The position numbers and the translations under genes were made by a program. A model generated the notes under the pieces. The model did not search any database. It was not told the origin of the DNA and saw only the letters and a program-made list of their open reading frames with translations. From Taudactylus pleione (taxonomy: Eukaryota; Chordata; Amphibia; Anura; Myobatrachidae), in assembly GCA_031769625.1 (NCBI GenBank), contig JAUIMM010000121.1, positions 12,210,001 to 12,274,000 of the forward strand: a stretch of 64,000 nucleotides of DNA. Direction: 5' to 3'. This document shows positions 22,797 to 34,245 of this stretch, piece by piece; position 1 is the first letter of the stretch, and every line of letters starts with the position of its first letter.

Positions 22797-23179
22797 TGTT
22801 AAAGTGTGCATGTCCTGTTTATACAACATAAGGGTGGGTGGGAGGGCCCAAGGACAATTCCATCTTGCACCTCTTTTTTTTCTTTTGCATTATGTACAGT
22901 TTGGGGCCTAGTTTTTCAAACTGCCATCCTGTCTGCCACTGCAGTTTCACGCCTAGATGGGTCACGTGTTTGTGCCGCCCACTCGTGTCGCTTAGCATAG
23001 TCATCCAGCTACCTCGGTGCAACGTTTTGGACATAAAAACACTATTGTGAGGTGTGAGGTGTTCAGAATAGACTGGATATGAGTGGAAATTAAGGTTATT
23101 GAGGTTAATAATAGCATAGGAGCAGAAAAACCTACAAATTCTGTGATTTTAGCTGTTTTTATGCTTTTTTTAAAAAAAA

Positions 23180-23320
23180 TACAGATCCAAAACACAAAAC
23201 CCAGAACCCAAAACACGGAAGGGTGGTTTTGGCAAAACCAATCCAGATCCAAAACACGAAGAAAGATCCAGATCCAAAACCAAAACACAAAACACGAAAA
23301 GTGGCCGGTGCACACCCCTA
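23180..23320 (+). repeat. Right-end subterminal repeats of hAT copy B
   Basis: The last ~140 bp contain four gatccaaaac motifs plus further caaaacac variants. The left end instead has gatccgagtc repeats, so the two ends share only gatcc within different motifs. Repeated subterminal motifs are typical transposase-binding sites in hAT elements; here that role is inferred. The same block ends copies A, C and D. Confidence 0.6.
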
Positions 23321-23328
23321 ATTATTAT

Positions 23329-24027
23329 AGAATTCATCCAAACACATTGGTTCAGATAAATCATCCTCAGGACATTATGCAGTCATTAGGTTGACAGTGG
23401 TGTTGCAGGGTATATACTGGCTGCTTTTGCATGCAGCCCGCAAATACTGGACAGCTTTATTTATACATATCAATTTAGATTTGGGTTTGGACACACGATA
23501 TAAAGCAAATTGACTCTGGGAATGTAGTCAGGATCCCGACAATCAGAATACCAACGGTCACAAGCCCCGAAAGAGACACCCGACGGTCGTAATCCCGACA
23601 GATTCCGACAGTGAGTATTAGGGGTAGGTTTATGGTTAGGCACCAGGGTGAGGGTTAGGTTGCAGGATGGGATGTTTAGGGTTAGGCTGCGGGAAGGGAC
23701 GATTAGGGCTAGGCTGCAGGAGGGGTGGGTTAGGAATCGGTTAGGCCACTTATCAAAATCCTGACTCTACGCATACCCAGAAAATGGGTGTACGCATTTA
23801 GCACTGTGTGTTTTGTACATTTTTTTCAATGCATGTGATGGAGTTGTGTCTGATTTATTGGAGAGGTTATATTTTTTAAACCTAATAGAGACTGCACATT
23901 TATCAAGCAATATAAAACATTATTGGAAGTGTATGTGACATATGCTTATATTACCTTGGCACATATGCTGCTAATGCAAACCTGCATGCATCTTGCATAC
24001 ACTTAAGAATATGGGCGTAAAGACACT
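23329..24027. other. Intergenic DNA with a short TTAGG-like run
   Basis: At 23525-23740 a segment rich in cccgacaatcagaat and cccgaca motifs passes into gttagg-type repeats (ggttaggcaccagg, gggttaggttgcagg, gggttaggctgcgg). This arrangement is shared with 46040-46440, suggesting one family of elements carrying telomere-like minisatellites. The rest shows nothing. Confidence 0.4.
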
Positions 24028-24775
24028 GGACCTCAGTCAGTCCGCTCGCAAGCGCCTGAGCGCTCGCAAGCGTGTCGATGTTTGGCTGTCTGCACGCGCA
24101 GCGGCCGCACTGTGCGTGCGCAAGCCCCGGAGCGAGAGAGAAATTCTCTCGTTCCGGGGCTCACTACAAAAGGAGCGGCTGTCGATGTTGATCGTAACTG
24201 AATTTGCATTTTGAATTCAGGCAATATCACAGGTATTTATTAAAAATCCCTTGCAGGGACAGAGCTGCGAATCCCCACCGCAGCCTTATCACTGGATTTT
24301 TCTGAAAAAATACAGTGACATGGTTCCGCGCATGCGCCGACCGGCTGCCACTATTTTTAGTAAAAATAATGTTAATAAAAAGAGCCCAAAAAGTGAGCTA
24401 AGGAAATGCAGATGTACACTAAGGGGGTCACTCCGGGTCTCGCACCAAAGGGGGCGTGCTGTCGATGTTGATTGACAGCACGCCCCTTTGGTGGGCGTGC
24501 CGGGGGCGTGATGTCAGTGGGAGTGATTTTGGCTCTGATAGAGCCAAAATCACTCCTGGGCTTGCGGCAGCGAGACCCTACCGCAGGGTCTCCGTCGCAA
24601 GCCCGATGGTCGCGATGGTCAAGACCATCGCAACCATCATCATGGACGCTCGCATATGCTGTGGGTGGTCACCCACAGCTATGCGAGCGTCCAAGAGGAC
24701 GCTCCATTTTCAGGGAGGAGGGCCCTGGTTCAGAGCGAGCGCTCTGGTCAGAGCGTTCAGCTCTGAATCAGGCCC
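24028..24775. mobile_element. GGGCCTGATTCAGA-family element, interrupted
   Basis: The left end ggacctcagtcagtccgctc and the following cgcaagcgc...caagccccggagcgag match, in reverse complement, the right half of the element at 54955-55439. The right end is gctctgaatcaggccc. The interior includes a stem around gtcgatgttgattgacagc (24461-24480). Between about 24196 and 24440 it is interrupted by other sequence. The flanking triplets differ, so no intact duplication remains. Confidence 0.5.
24196..24387. mobile_element. GGGCTCTATTTA-family fragment, nested
   Basis: Shares aattcaggcaatatcac, cccttgcagggacagagct and agtaaaaataatgttaataa with the elements at 28639-29041 and 53956-54866, and ends in agagccc at 24387. 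Its left terminal repeat is missing. Confidence 0.5.
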
Positions 24776-25464
24776 TAAATCCAGACAATGTGTTATTTGC
24801 CTGTGTCTTCCGACCCATCAGTTACCTCTTAACCTGGGACTTTCTAGTACAAACCCGTATTACCAAAAGCCACTCCCTACACCCAGAGCTGCTCCAGTCT
24901 CACTCTGCAATTCATCTCCAGGCTCACAGTCCATAATGTAGGGATTATGTGAGCTCTCTAATTTTTTTTTAAATCCTCTGTTTAATGATTCAGTGATGTA
25001 TGAAATGATTCAATCCTGGAGCGGGTAGAGCCGCTACAAATGAGTAATGTTGACTACATATCTGTTTGTGTGCCCATGCAGCCGTATGTTAGCAGTCAAT
25101 TACCCATGCTTGCTGCTGGGCACACTGCCCACTACAGAATAACAAATGCATCTGTTTTCCCGTAAGACCAGGAGCGGCGCTCAGCGTGAACGTCAGCCCT
25201 GTGGTTAACCCTTATAGAGAAAGGAGTGTTGAAAACACAATGTAACTGGCAATTTAGAAACCTAGAAAATCTATGTTTAAAATGTTTACACCCATTTCCA
25301 GTGTGTTATAGGGTCAGTTTAGGTTTCATAGATTGTAGAAGACTCTTATGAGATACAGATAAGAGTGACAACTGTAAGTAGTTACTGCACTCAACCAAAA
25401 GGATCATTTATGTTTTCATTTATTCAGCCTCTGTTATGGGTTGGTTTCAGGTAATTCACAATAG
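24776..25464. other. Intergenic DNA
   Basis: No gene or terminal inverted repeat recognised. Confidence 0.45.
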
Positions 25465-25652
25465 CAGAGGATCCCAAACGTGGTCCTCAAGGCATCCCAA
25501 CAGCTCAGGTATTAGAGATATCCATGGTTGAGCAAAGGTGGTTAAAACAAATTGACTGAGGTTCTAATTAAGTCACCTGTGGTCAAGCATGGATATCTTG
25601 GAAAACCTGGACTGTTAGGGTCTCTTGAGGACCGAGTTTAAGAACCTCTCTA
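25465..25652. mobile_element. Small hAT-like miniature element
   Basis: Left end cagaggatcccaaacgtggt, then cctcaaggcatcccaacag; the right end mirrors it with ctgttagggtctcttgagga, ccgagtttaagaacctct. CAGAGGTTC(T/C)-type ends are characteristic of hAT-Charlie-like non-autonomous elements. About 188 bp. The 8-bp duplication is not recognisable. Confidence 0.5.
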
Positions 25653-26164
25653 CTCTACAGTATTACAGATACTGTATTCATTCTTGCAACTGCTGCAGAG
25701 TCTACATGCAGACAAAACAGTTAGTTGCTGCTGTTTATTTTATATTCTCCTATAAGAAATGTGATTACGCTGTCTATTTATCATTATGAACATCTTCTAT
25801 CGCCGCAGTTTAACAAGCAAACTGTGCCAGCGATGCTCATCTCCCCGGTTATCCTGGCTGCCAGCTTTAAGAGGACTCATGGGGCCTTCTGCTCATTCAT
25901 AGTGTTACTGTTACTGTAAGCCCGGATGTTTATCTCCATATCCACTTTCATGGAAACTAAATGAATGAATAATTGTGGCCAGGTCCGTGGCACTTAAGGG
26001 GTTAACCTCCCCGTGTTGCGGCACCATATTAGAAATGTTATTGCCGCTAGGCGCCTATTTTAAATATGTATTACCGGCGCTGGTAAATAAATTTTAAAAT
26101 GTTGGATCTGCCGTGGCTGGACCCTCTCTGACGGCCACGGCAACACTATTAGGACTGTATCTAA
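25653..26164. other. Intergenic DNA
   Basis: No gene seen. The part from about 25975 (ggcacttaaggggttaacctcc, ggccacggcaacac) may belong with the repeat sequence that resumes after 26420, since the element at 26165-26420 splits two ggccacggcaa-bearing stretches. Confidence 0.3.
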
Positions 26165-26420
26165 TGGTGCATACACACGGTCAGATATGTCAGATGAACG
26201 ATTGAATGATTTGCAAGCGGTTGAACGATTGAATGATTTTTGACTGTATTAAAATGAATGGAAATCGTCCAAAGCTGACTGCAAACACATCAGATGTCAG
26301 ATATCGTTATCTGACAATCGGGAACGCACATCGTTCATCGTTCAGATATGAACGATTGGACGATTATTAAAATCGCCATCGTTCAGATCTCAAGAGAAAT
26401 CTGACTGTGTGTATGTACCA
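26165..26420. mobile_element. 256-bp miniature inverted-repeat element
   Basis: Ends tggtgcatacacacggtcag and ctgactgtgtgtatgtacca are near-perfect inverted repeats. The interior is dense in gaacgatt / aatcgttc motifs. Non-coding. Superfamily unresolved. Confidence 0.6.
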
Positions 26421-26454
26421 CAGCGTCGCAGCCGCCGGAAACGGGCTCAGATGG

Positions 26455-26950
26455 CCACGGCAATGAGGGAGGATAACACCAGGTGTGCTGCACTGGGCAA
26501 CCTGGTGTAGGGTGCCACTGCAGCCAGGACTGAGTCCCAGGCTGCAGACCTGGGTGCAGACTGCTTGGGATCGGAAGGATAGCTTCCAGCCCTCCAAGGA
26601 TGAGTGGCCACACATTGGGAGACCGGGGAAACCGGCTCCCATTGCAGCATGGCGTCAGATTAACCCCCAGTGTGTGCTGCACTGGGGAGACTGTGCACCC
26701 CAGCGCTACTAGGCAGTTTGGCCGCACCTGGGGGACAGCCAGCTCCCCGTCCTACCAACATAGAGAGAGGGCAGTAAGGAGCGCCTGCAACCGGATCAAG
26801 TCCAGGGGCTGCGGCGCTTAGTTAATCCCCGGTGTGCTGCACCAGGAGGAGGGTAAAGGTACAGCTGCTGCAGCCAGGACATGGCCCCAGGCTGCAGAGC
26901 TGGGGACTGGGAGCTTAGCCCAGTGCTGAGTGCTGGGTGCCCAGTGTAAA
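26455..26950. repeat. Three diverged ~175-bp tandem units
   Basis: Units begin near 26478, 26660 and 26831 with (g)gtgtgctgcac(t/c)(g/a)gg. The first and third share ctgcagccaggac followed by ccaggctgcaga. Heavily diverged. It could be an internal repeat of the LTR-like element that follows; no coding capacity. Confidence 0.45.
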
Positions 26951-27119
26951 AGCACCAACACACAAATAAAAATGTTAAATAAAATGTATGAAAGTGTTTT
27001 ACCATGTATGTGCAGCACTGAGTCAGGTACACAGATCCCGAGTTGCAGTGCTGTGCTGTGTGTAAAGCCTGATGCTGTGCACAGGGACAAAATGTGAATA
27101 TATTTAACATGTATGTATT

Positions 27120-28240
27120 TTAAATGTATATTTTAAGAGAAAATGCACCCACCTTGATTTCTCTGGACGTCCATGGGATCCAGAGTACACAGTGGGCTGC
27201 TGGAACCTCCAGCCCCTTCCAGAGAAATAAACTGTCCTCCTATGCTGCCTCATGCTTTAATGTGGTATGAGGAGGTGCATGGGGAGCTGGCCAATGCAGC
27301 CAGCTAATTATGTTCAGGGAGCTCCAAAGAGCTTCCCCTCCGTGGCCAGGAATCCCTGCCCGAGATCTTTGGTTGCCCACCTCTGGAGCTCAGATTCAGG
27401 CCAGCGGTGACAGGCTTGGTCCCTTAACAGATTCCAGGAAGTATGTTTTGGTGGGAAGATTTATTCATTCCACACGTGACGGAGCATGGGCATCACCAAG
27501 CCTTGCAGGTGGGCTCAGGCACAGGGGAGTGACGACTCCCCACTGTCCATAGGGGACAATGTTAAAGGTGAGCATGCCTTGGGCATGCAAGGCACATGCA
27601 CTTAAGTTGATTGGGTGAAAACCACAGGACGGACTTACCCCCTGTGGTAATGTGTAATGGAGTGGCATAAAAGAAGGCCTGTGACCCTGGTTGTGTATAT
27701 ATCTTTTTGAACATCAAGGATTGTACTGCTGTGAAACATTTCTATGCTGAGGGGAAGACTATTTGTTAAGACTATCTGAGCAATAAACATCTTTGCCTTT
27801 ACAAAGACTACATCTGAATCCTGCGACAACAGACTTGCGCCGAACGCTATTCCGTTCTCCGACTGTTCTGGATTGAGCCCAGTGTCTCCAAACTCAAGCC
27901 CTCTGCCAGCTATCGTGCAGAGCCTGGTCCATTGTGAGGGATCAGGGGGAATCAGTCGACACCAATCAGGAGGTGTGGCCACAGCTCGTCAACACATATG
28001 CAGCAGAAGTGGTTCCAGGTTACCGGCGGTAGGAGCCTGGGTGTACATAAGCAGTTCCAAACGCTGATGGTAGAAGTTTGATGGTGGCAACGTTACACGC
28101 CCACAGTGGGCAGAGTCAGTAACAGGCGGTTACTGATGGCAAGAGGGAATCCCTGATACCCCAAGATCCAGTGGGGATCGAAGACTAATCAGTGGTCAGG
28201 TGGCCAGTGAGGTCATCTGGTCACAATAACAAAAAGTAAA
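27120..28240 (+). mobile_element. LTR-like segment of a retroelement
   Basis: A TATA-like ataaaag (27667-27673) is followed 115 bp later by an aataaa poly-A signal (27782-27787) and a CA-rich end, the promoter-to-poly-A spacing typical of an LTR. Downstream sequence around 28075 (gatggtggcaacg) resembles the region just after an LTR. No gag or pol frame follows and no second LTR was found, so this would be a solo or truncated LTR. Boundaries are approximate. Confidence 0.35.
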
Positions 28241-28638
28241 AAACAATAAAAAATGTCCCCAGCTATTGTCATTCTAAGATGGCAGTAACGGTAACAGTAT
28301 TGCGGCTGTACATGTACCACAATAATAAAATAGGCTTCCTCGTGATTTTGCAGTAGCTTCTGCCAGCAGTATCCTTTGATAAATAGCAAAAGCTCTTTCT
28401 CCAGTGAGAACAGCTGTTTTCGAGTTTAGAGCTATCACCCTTTGATATATAGGCAACTAAATAATATTTAAAGAAGTTCTGCAGCAGCTGACATTTTTAG
28501 ATTCTATAAAATGCTGGCTATCATGACTGAACAGTGTAAGGAGCTGAGCATCACTGCTATGTATAGCATTTTGTAACTGATCAATATTGGCAATGCATGT
28601 GCAGTTTGTGTTGTATGATATAATATAGGTAACACTTA
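28241..28638. other. Intergenic DNA
   Basis: No gene or recognisable repeat. Confidence 0.4.
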
Positions 28639-29041
28639 GGGCTCTGTTTACTACAATCTGCATACTGAATGCAGATTGTAGTGTGATATTACCGACTGAA
28701 TTCGTATTGCAAATTCAGGCAATATCACAAGGATTTACTAAAAATCCTTTGCAGGGACAGAGCTTGCGATAAAGCTCTGTCCCTGCGAAACCCCTCCGCA
28801 GCCTTATCACGGTATTTTCACAAAAAATACTGTGACAAGTGCCCGAGCATGCGCCGACTGACCACCACTAAGTCCTGCCCCCTGCCGCTAAGCCCCGCCT
28901 CATGCGATCACGAATTTTACGAATTCTACTCCAGTTGCCCTTTAGTAACTTTAGGTGAAACTAAAAGAATGTGAAAAGGGTGTGAAAACACCCTTTTCAC
29001 TTTATTTATTTTAGTAAAAATAATGCAAATAAATAGAGCCC
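28639..29041. mobile_element. GGGCTCTATTTA-family miniature element
   Basis: Starts gggctctgtttactacaat and ends aaataaatagagccc. The interior has a perfect hairpin around gcagggacagagctt/aagctctgtccctgc and the block gaattcaggcaatatcac/gatattaccgactgaattc. The same family gives the longer element at 53956-54866. Flanking triplets are tta and ata, not identical. Harbinger-like by its ends. Confidence 0.55.
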
Positions 29042-29417
29042 ATAGTGAGTAATCATAAATATCCCTGCCGCATATATCCCTATTCACAAATTAGTCACAA
29101 AAATATTAGTTGATGGAGGAGAAAGATTACATTCCTATGAATGAAATGGATATGCTGCATTGTCAACATTCATCATGTCGCATTCATAGTGTCAGCAGGA
29201 GAATGTTGACATGGCCGTATTGGTGACATGCAGCACGTCAAAATTGATAACGTCAATGTTCATCATGTCGATATGATCAGAATGACGACAAAGCTTTCCT
29301 GGTTGTCTAGTGATAACTAGACTCTGGGGGTGTCTTCTGGGTCCGGTAGTGAGCTGCTGGTGACTTCAGGAGTTCCTGCGGCGGTTCCGGCGCTAAACCT
29401 CAACCCTCCCTCTAGTG
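29042..29417. other. Flank rich in GTTGACAT / ATGTCAAC motifs
   Basis: Repeated short motifs (tgtcaacattcatcatgtcg, atgttgacatgg, gacatgcagcacgtc) resemble those after the CCTAAC array at 33248-33350 (aatgtcaacattctcatgat, gttgacatgtacc). The two flanks may be ends of one element that contains the array. No gene. Confidence 0.4.
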
Positions 29418-29780
29418 CAGGGATGGGGAACCTCAGGCCCTGGGGCCGTATAAGGCCCCCAGAATCATTTGGTCTGGCCCTCTGAGCTTTTTTCTGCTAG
29501 CCTCATCTATCTAGCAGGGTGCCTAGAATGGCACCCTGCAGCCGGAATCTATGCCGCAGTGCCACTTGGAGAGACCTTAGGATGTTTCAGACGGTCACAC
29601 CACTGCCCTTTTGGCTCCCCGGAGCATCCTGAGGATGCTCCAGGCATTGCTGTAATCACCGGCGATTGGGGCTCCTCCCCCGTGTGATGTCACACGGTGG
29701 GTCGTGGCCTGCACCAGGCCCGCAAATAATGTAATATATATCAAAATGGCCCTCGGCAGAAAAAACGTTCCCCACCCCTG
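29418..29780. mobile_element. Non-autonomous hAT (CAGGGATGGGGAAC ends)
   Basis: Begins cagggatggggaacctcagg and ends gttccccacccctg. The flanking 8-mers ctctagtg (29410-29417) and ccctagtg (29781-29788) match at 7 of 8 positions, fitting a slightly decayed hAT duplication. 363 bp, G/C-rich interior, no transposase. It sits inside the start of the CCTAAC array. Confidence 0.7.
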
Positions 29781-32700
29781 CCCTAGTGCCAATCCTAACT
29801 TCCCATCCTGTAGCCTGACCCTAACTTTCCTCTGCCGCAGCCTAACTCTACCCTTAGTGCCTAACCCTAACTTCCCCTCCCATAGCCTAACCCTCCACTG
29901 CCGCAGCCTAACACTCCCTCTAATACCTAACCTTAACTTCCCCTCCCGTAGCCTAACCCTCCACTGCCACAGGCTCAGTCCCTTTAATGCCTAACCCTAA
30001 CTTCCCCTCTCGTAGCCTAACCCTAACATCCACTGCCGCAGCCTAACCCTTGTGACTAACCCTAACTTCAACTCCCATAGCCTAATCCTAACCCTCCACT
30101 GCCACAGCCTAACCCTAATCCTCCACTGCCACAGCCTTACAGTCCCTCTAATGCCTAACCTTAACTTCCCCTTCCATAGCCTAACCCTAACCCTCCACTG
30201 CAACAGCCTAATAGTCACTCTAATGCCTAACATTAACTTCCCCTCCCATAGCCTAACCCTCCACTGCCACAGGATAACAGTCCCTCCAATGCCGCAGCCT
30301 AACCCTTGTGACTAACCCTAACTTCCACTCCCGTAGCCTAACCCTAACCCTCCACTGCCGCAGCCTAACCCTAACCCTTGTGCCTAACCCTAACTTCCAC
30401 TCCCGTAGACTAACCCTAACCCTCCACTGCCACAGGCTAACAGTCCCTCTAATGCCTAACCCTAACTTCCCCTCTCGTAGCCTAACCCTAACCCTCCACT
30501 GCCGTAACCTAACCCTTGTGACTAACCCTAACTTCCACTCCCATAGCCTAACCCTAACCCTCCACTGCCGCAGCCTAACCCTTGTGACTAACCCTAACTT
30601 CCACTCCCGTAGCCTAACACTAACCCTCCACTTCCATAGCCTAACCCTTGTGACTAACCCTAACTTCCACTCCCGCAGCCTAACCCTAACCCTCCACTGC
30701 CGCAGCCTAACCCTTGTGACTAAACCTAACTTCCACTCCCATAGCCTAATCCTAACCCTCCACTGCCGCAGCCTAACCCTAAATATCCACTGCCGCAGCC
30801 TTACAGTCCCTCTAATGCCTAACCTTATCTTCCCCTTCCATAGCCTAACCCTAACCCTCCACTGCAACAGCCTAATAGTAACTCTAATGCCTAACATTAA
30901 CTTCCCCTCCCATAGCCTAACCCTCCACTGCCGCAGGATAACAGTCCCTCCAATGCCGCAGCCTAACCCTTGTGACTAACCCTAACTTCCACTCCCGTAG
31001 CCTAACCCTAACCCTCCACTGCCGCAGCCTAACTCTAACCCTTGTGCCTAACCCTAACTTCCACTCCCGTAGACTAACCCTAACCCTCCACTGCCACAGG
31101 CTAACAGTCCCTCTAATGCCTAACCCTAACTTCCCCTCTCATAGCCTAACCCTAACCCTCCACTGCCGTAACCTAACCCTTGTGACTAACCCTAACTTCC
31201 ACTCCCGTAGCCTAACCCTAACCCTCCACTGCCGCAGCCTAACCCTTGTGACTAACCCTAACTTCCACTCCCGTAGCCTAACCCTAACCCTCCACTGCCG
31301 TAGCCTAACCCTTGTGACTAACCCTAACTTCCACTCCCGCAGCCTAACCCTAACCCTCCACTGCCGCAGCCTAACCCTTGTGACTAAACCTAACTTCCAC
31401 TCCCATAGCCTAATCCTAACCCTCCACTGCCACAGCCTAACCCTAAATATCCACTGCCGCAGCCTTACAGTCCCTCTAATGCCTAACCTTAACTTCCCCT
31501 TCCATAGCCTAACCCTCCACTGCCACAGGATAACAGTCCCTCCAATGTCGCAGCTTAACCCTTGTGACTAACCCTAACTTCCACTCCCGTAGCCTAACCC
31601 TAACCCTCCACTGCCGCAGCCTAACCCTAACCCTTGTTCCTAACCCTAACTTCCACTCCCGTAGACTAACCCTAACCCTCCACTGCCACAGGCTAACAGT
31701 CCCTCTAATGCCTAACCCTAACTTCCCCTCTCGTAGCTTAACCCTAACCCTCCACTGCCGTAACCTAACCCTTGTGACTAACCCTAACTTCCACTCCCGT
31801 AGCCTAACCCTAACCCTCCACTGCCGCAGCCTAACCCTTGTGACTAACCCTAACTTCCACTCCCGTAGCCTAACCCTAACCCTCCACTGCCGCAGCCTAA
31901 CCCTTGTGACTAACCCTAACTTCCACTCCCATAGCCTACTCCTAACCCTCCACTGCCGCAGCCTAACCCTAATCCTTCACTGCGGTAGCCGTACAGTCCC
32001 TCTAATGTCTAACCTTAACTTCCCCTCCCATAGCCTAACCCTAACCCTCCACTGCCACAGCCTTACAGTCCCTCTAATGTCTAACCATAACTTCCCCTCC
32101 GTAGCCTAACCCTCCACTGCTGCAGGCTAACAGTCCCTCCAATGCCTAGCCCTAATTTCCCCTCACGTAGTCTAACCCTAACCCTCCAGTGCTGCAGCCT
32201 AACACTTGTGACTAACCCTATCTTCCACTCCCGTAGACTAACCCTAACCCTCCACAGCTTAACAGTCTCTCTAATGCCTAAACCTAACTTCCATTCCCGT
32301 AGCCTAACCCTACAGTGCTGCAGCCTAACCCTAACTCTTGTGCCTAACCCTAACTTCCCCGCCCATAGCCTAACCCTAACCCTCGACTACTGCAAGCTAA
32401 CCCTCAAGTCTTCACTATCTTCCACTCCCGTAGACTAACCCTAACCCTCCACTGCCACAGGCTAACAGTCCCTCTAATGCCTAACCCTAACTTCCCCTCT
32501 CGTAGCCTAACCCTAACCCTCCACTGCCGTAGCCTAACCCTTGTGACTAACCCTAACTTCCACTCCCGTAGTCTAAACCTAACCCTCCACTGCTGCAGCC
32601 TAACCCTTGTGACTAACCCTAACTTCCACTCCCGTAGCCTAACCCTAACCCTCCACTGCCGTAGCCTAACCCTTGCGACTAACCCTAACTTCCACTCCCG

Positions 32701-33247
32701 TAGCCTAACCCTAACCCTCCACTGCCGCAGCCTAATCCTTGTGACTAACCCTAACTTCCACTCCCGTAGCCTAACCCTAACCCTCCACTGCCACAGCCTA
32801 ACCCTAAATATTCACTGCGGCAGCCTTACAGTCCCTCTAATGTCTAACCTTAACTTCCCCTCCCATAGCCTAACCCTAACCCTCCACTGCCACAGCCTTA
32901 CAGTCCCTCTAATGTCTAACCTTAACTTCCCCCCCGTAGCCTAACCCTCCACTGCCGCAGGCTAACAGTCCCTCCAATGCCTAGCCCTAATTTCCCCTCT
33001 CGTAGTTTAACCCTAACCTTCCAGTGCCGCAGCCTAACCCTTGTGACTAACCCTAACTTCCACTCCCGTAGCCTAATCCTAACCCTCCGCAGTTTAACAG
33101 TCTCTCTAATGCCTAACCCTAACTTCCATTCCCGTAGCCTAACCCTACAGTGCTGCAGCCTAACCCTAACTCTTGTGCCTAACCCTAACTTCCCTGCCCA
33201 TAGCCTAACCCTAACCCTCGACTACTGCAAGCTAACCCTCAAGTCTT
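29781..33247. repeat. Telomere-like CCTAAC array with higher-order structure
   Basis: About 3.5 kb of cctaaccctaaccct-type runs alternating with tccactgccgcag, cttccactcccgtag and cccttgtgacta. A common basic unit is 66 bp. Larger blocks repeat: the block from 30308 returns at 30972 and 31564 (664 and 592 bp apart), and a later block from 32413 repeats material of 31660 onward. Because 66 is a multiple of three, frames stay open on both strands; these are not genes. It is not a true telomere, since exact TTAGGG tandems never exceed about two or three. Confidence 0.93.
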
Positions 33248-34020
33248 GAAAATGTCAACATTCTCATGATGTTGACATGTACCATGTCGACATTTCAAAA
33301 CTTTAAATAATCATGGTGTCGACGATTGTAAATGTAAACATAATGACTGTATCCGGCTGCATCAGGCGCAGTAAGTGTAGCAGTAAAGGGGTTTTCCAGC
33401 TTCAGATGACTAATTTACTGACTTTTCATGTACAAAAATGTCTATCACATGTAAAATGTTATCTCTCTCTCTCTGTTATGTAGCTGTAATGGCTCTGTGA
33501 CACGCTTACGTGTGTTTTTGTACAGTAAATGTGCCACCAATGTGTATATTTCTACGTGTTTATCTATATTATCTATATGTTCACTGCTGTATGTGAAAGA
33601 AGCTACAAGTGCTGTCAGTATATTTGTGTGCAGCTGCCAATTTCTCCCTCTCTACCAGTAGCTCAGGGTCTGTCTAAGCTTGTTCTCACTGACACAATTT
33701 TAGGAACCATCGAAAATCTATAATTATCATGACAAGCCTGTCTCAACGCCTCCTCCCAGAGCTTTTCCACCCCTGTAATCGGAAATTAACCCCTTGTAAG
33801 TGACAGGTGTCTCTCCACCAACTAGTGGTATTACATTTATACATTCAATTAATTACTGTACACTTTTTAAAAAAGTTATATTATTGGACATTATTCAAGT
33901 GCCCTTTAATAATATAAAATAATCCTAAAAAAATTTTTACACCAGAATTTCCAGAACAAGGAAAAACTGTTTTTTGTTAGGGTTACTTGCAAATGTCAAG
34001 TCCCAGCCTAGTTTTGTCAT
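33248..34020. other. Intergenic DNA
   Basis: Begins with the atgtcaac/gttgacat flank described above. The rest is ordinary A/T-rich sequence without gene or repeat that I can support. Confidence 0.45.
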
Positions 34021-34245
34021 GCCATACTGGATAGGTGTCTGCCATTAGTGTAATGCTGCCATACTGGATAGGTGTCTGCCATTAGTGTAATGCTGGCCAT
34101 ACTGGATAGGTGTCTGCCATTAGTGTAATGCTGGCCATACAGGATAGGTGTCTACCATTAGTGTAATGCTGGCCATACTGGATAGGTGTCTGCCATTAGT
34201 GTAATGCTGGCCATACTGGATAGGTGTCTGCCATTAGTGTAATGC
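34021..34245. repeat. 38-39-bp tandem repeat, about six units
   Basis: The unit gccatactggataggtgtct / gccattagtgtaatgctg repeats nearly perfectly six times. The last unit runs directly into the left end of the inverted-repeat element at 34246, whose first bases (gctggccatac) are also the unit boundary. Confidence 0.92.

Larger units (their letters stand above)
17415..23320 (+). mobile_element. Complete hAT transposon, copy B (5906 bp)
   Basis: Starts TAGGGGTGAGCGGG and ends GTGCACACCCCTA, with exact 8-bp duplications attattat at 17407-17414 and 23321-23328. The order is: left terminal hairpins (17426-17452 and 17478-17517), TATA box (17575), ~330 bp of unique leader, ten ~160-bp repeats, the transposase frame, a 3' hairpin and gatccaaaac motifs near the right end. 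The 8-bp duplication, short TAGGGGTG ends and BED-finger transposase place it in the hAT superfamily. The intact frame and near identity to copies C and D indicate recent movement. It is the shortest complete copy, with the fewest repeat units. Confidence 0.95.

Noticed and set aside
26367..27552. Host gene exons in the G/C-rich part near 26.4-27.5 kb
   Set aside because: Frames follow a diverged tandem repeat and an LTR-like segment; no domain and no convincing splice-site series.
29781..33247. True telomere or chromosome end
   Set aside because: Telomere-like hexamers occur only two or three in a row, separated by non-telomeric spacers, with ordinary DNA on both sides.
29704..33249. Long Leu/Thr/Arg-rich open frames on both strands
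   Set aside because: Produced by a 66-bp (22-codon) tandem unit with few stops. Open on both strands at once, with no domain.
34021..34245. CRISPR array (regular 38-bp repeats)
   Set aside because: The whole unit repeats with no unique spacers, there are no cas genes, and the context is eukaryotic.
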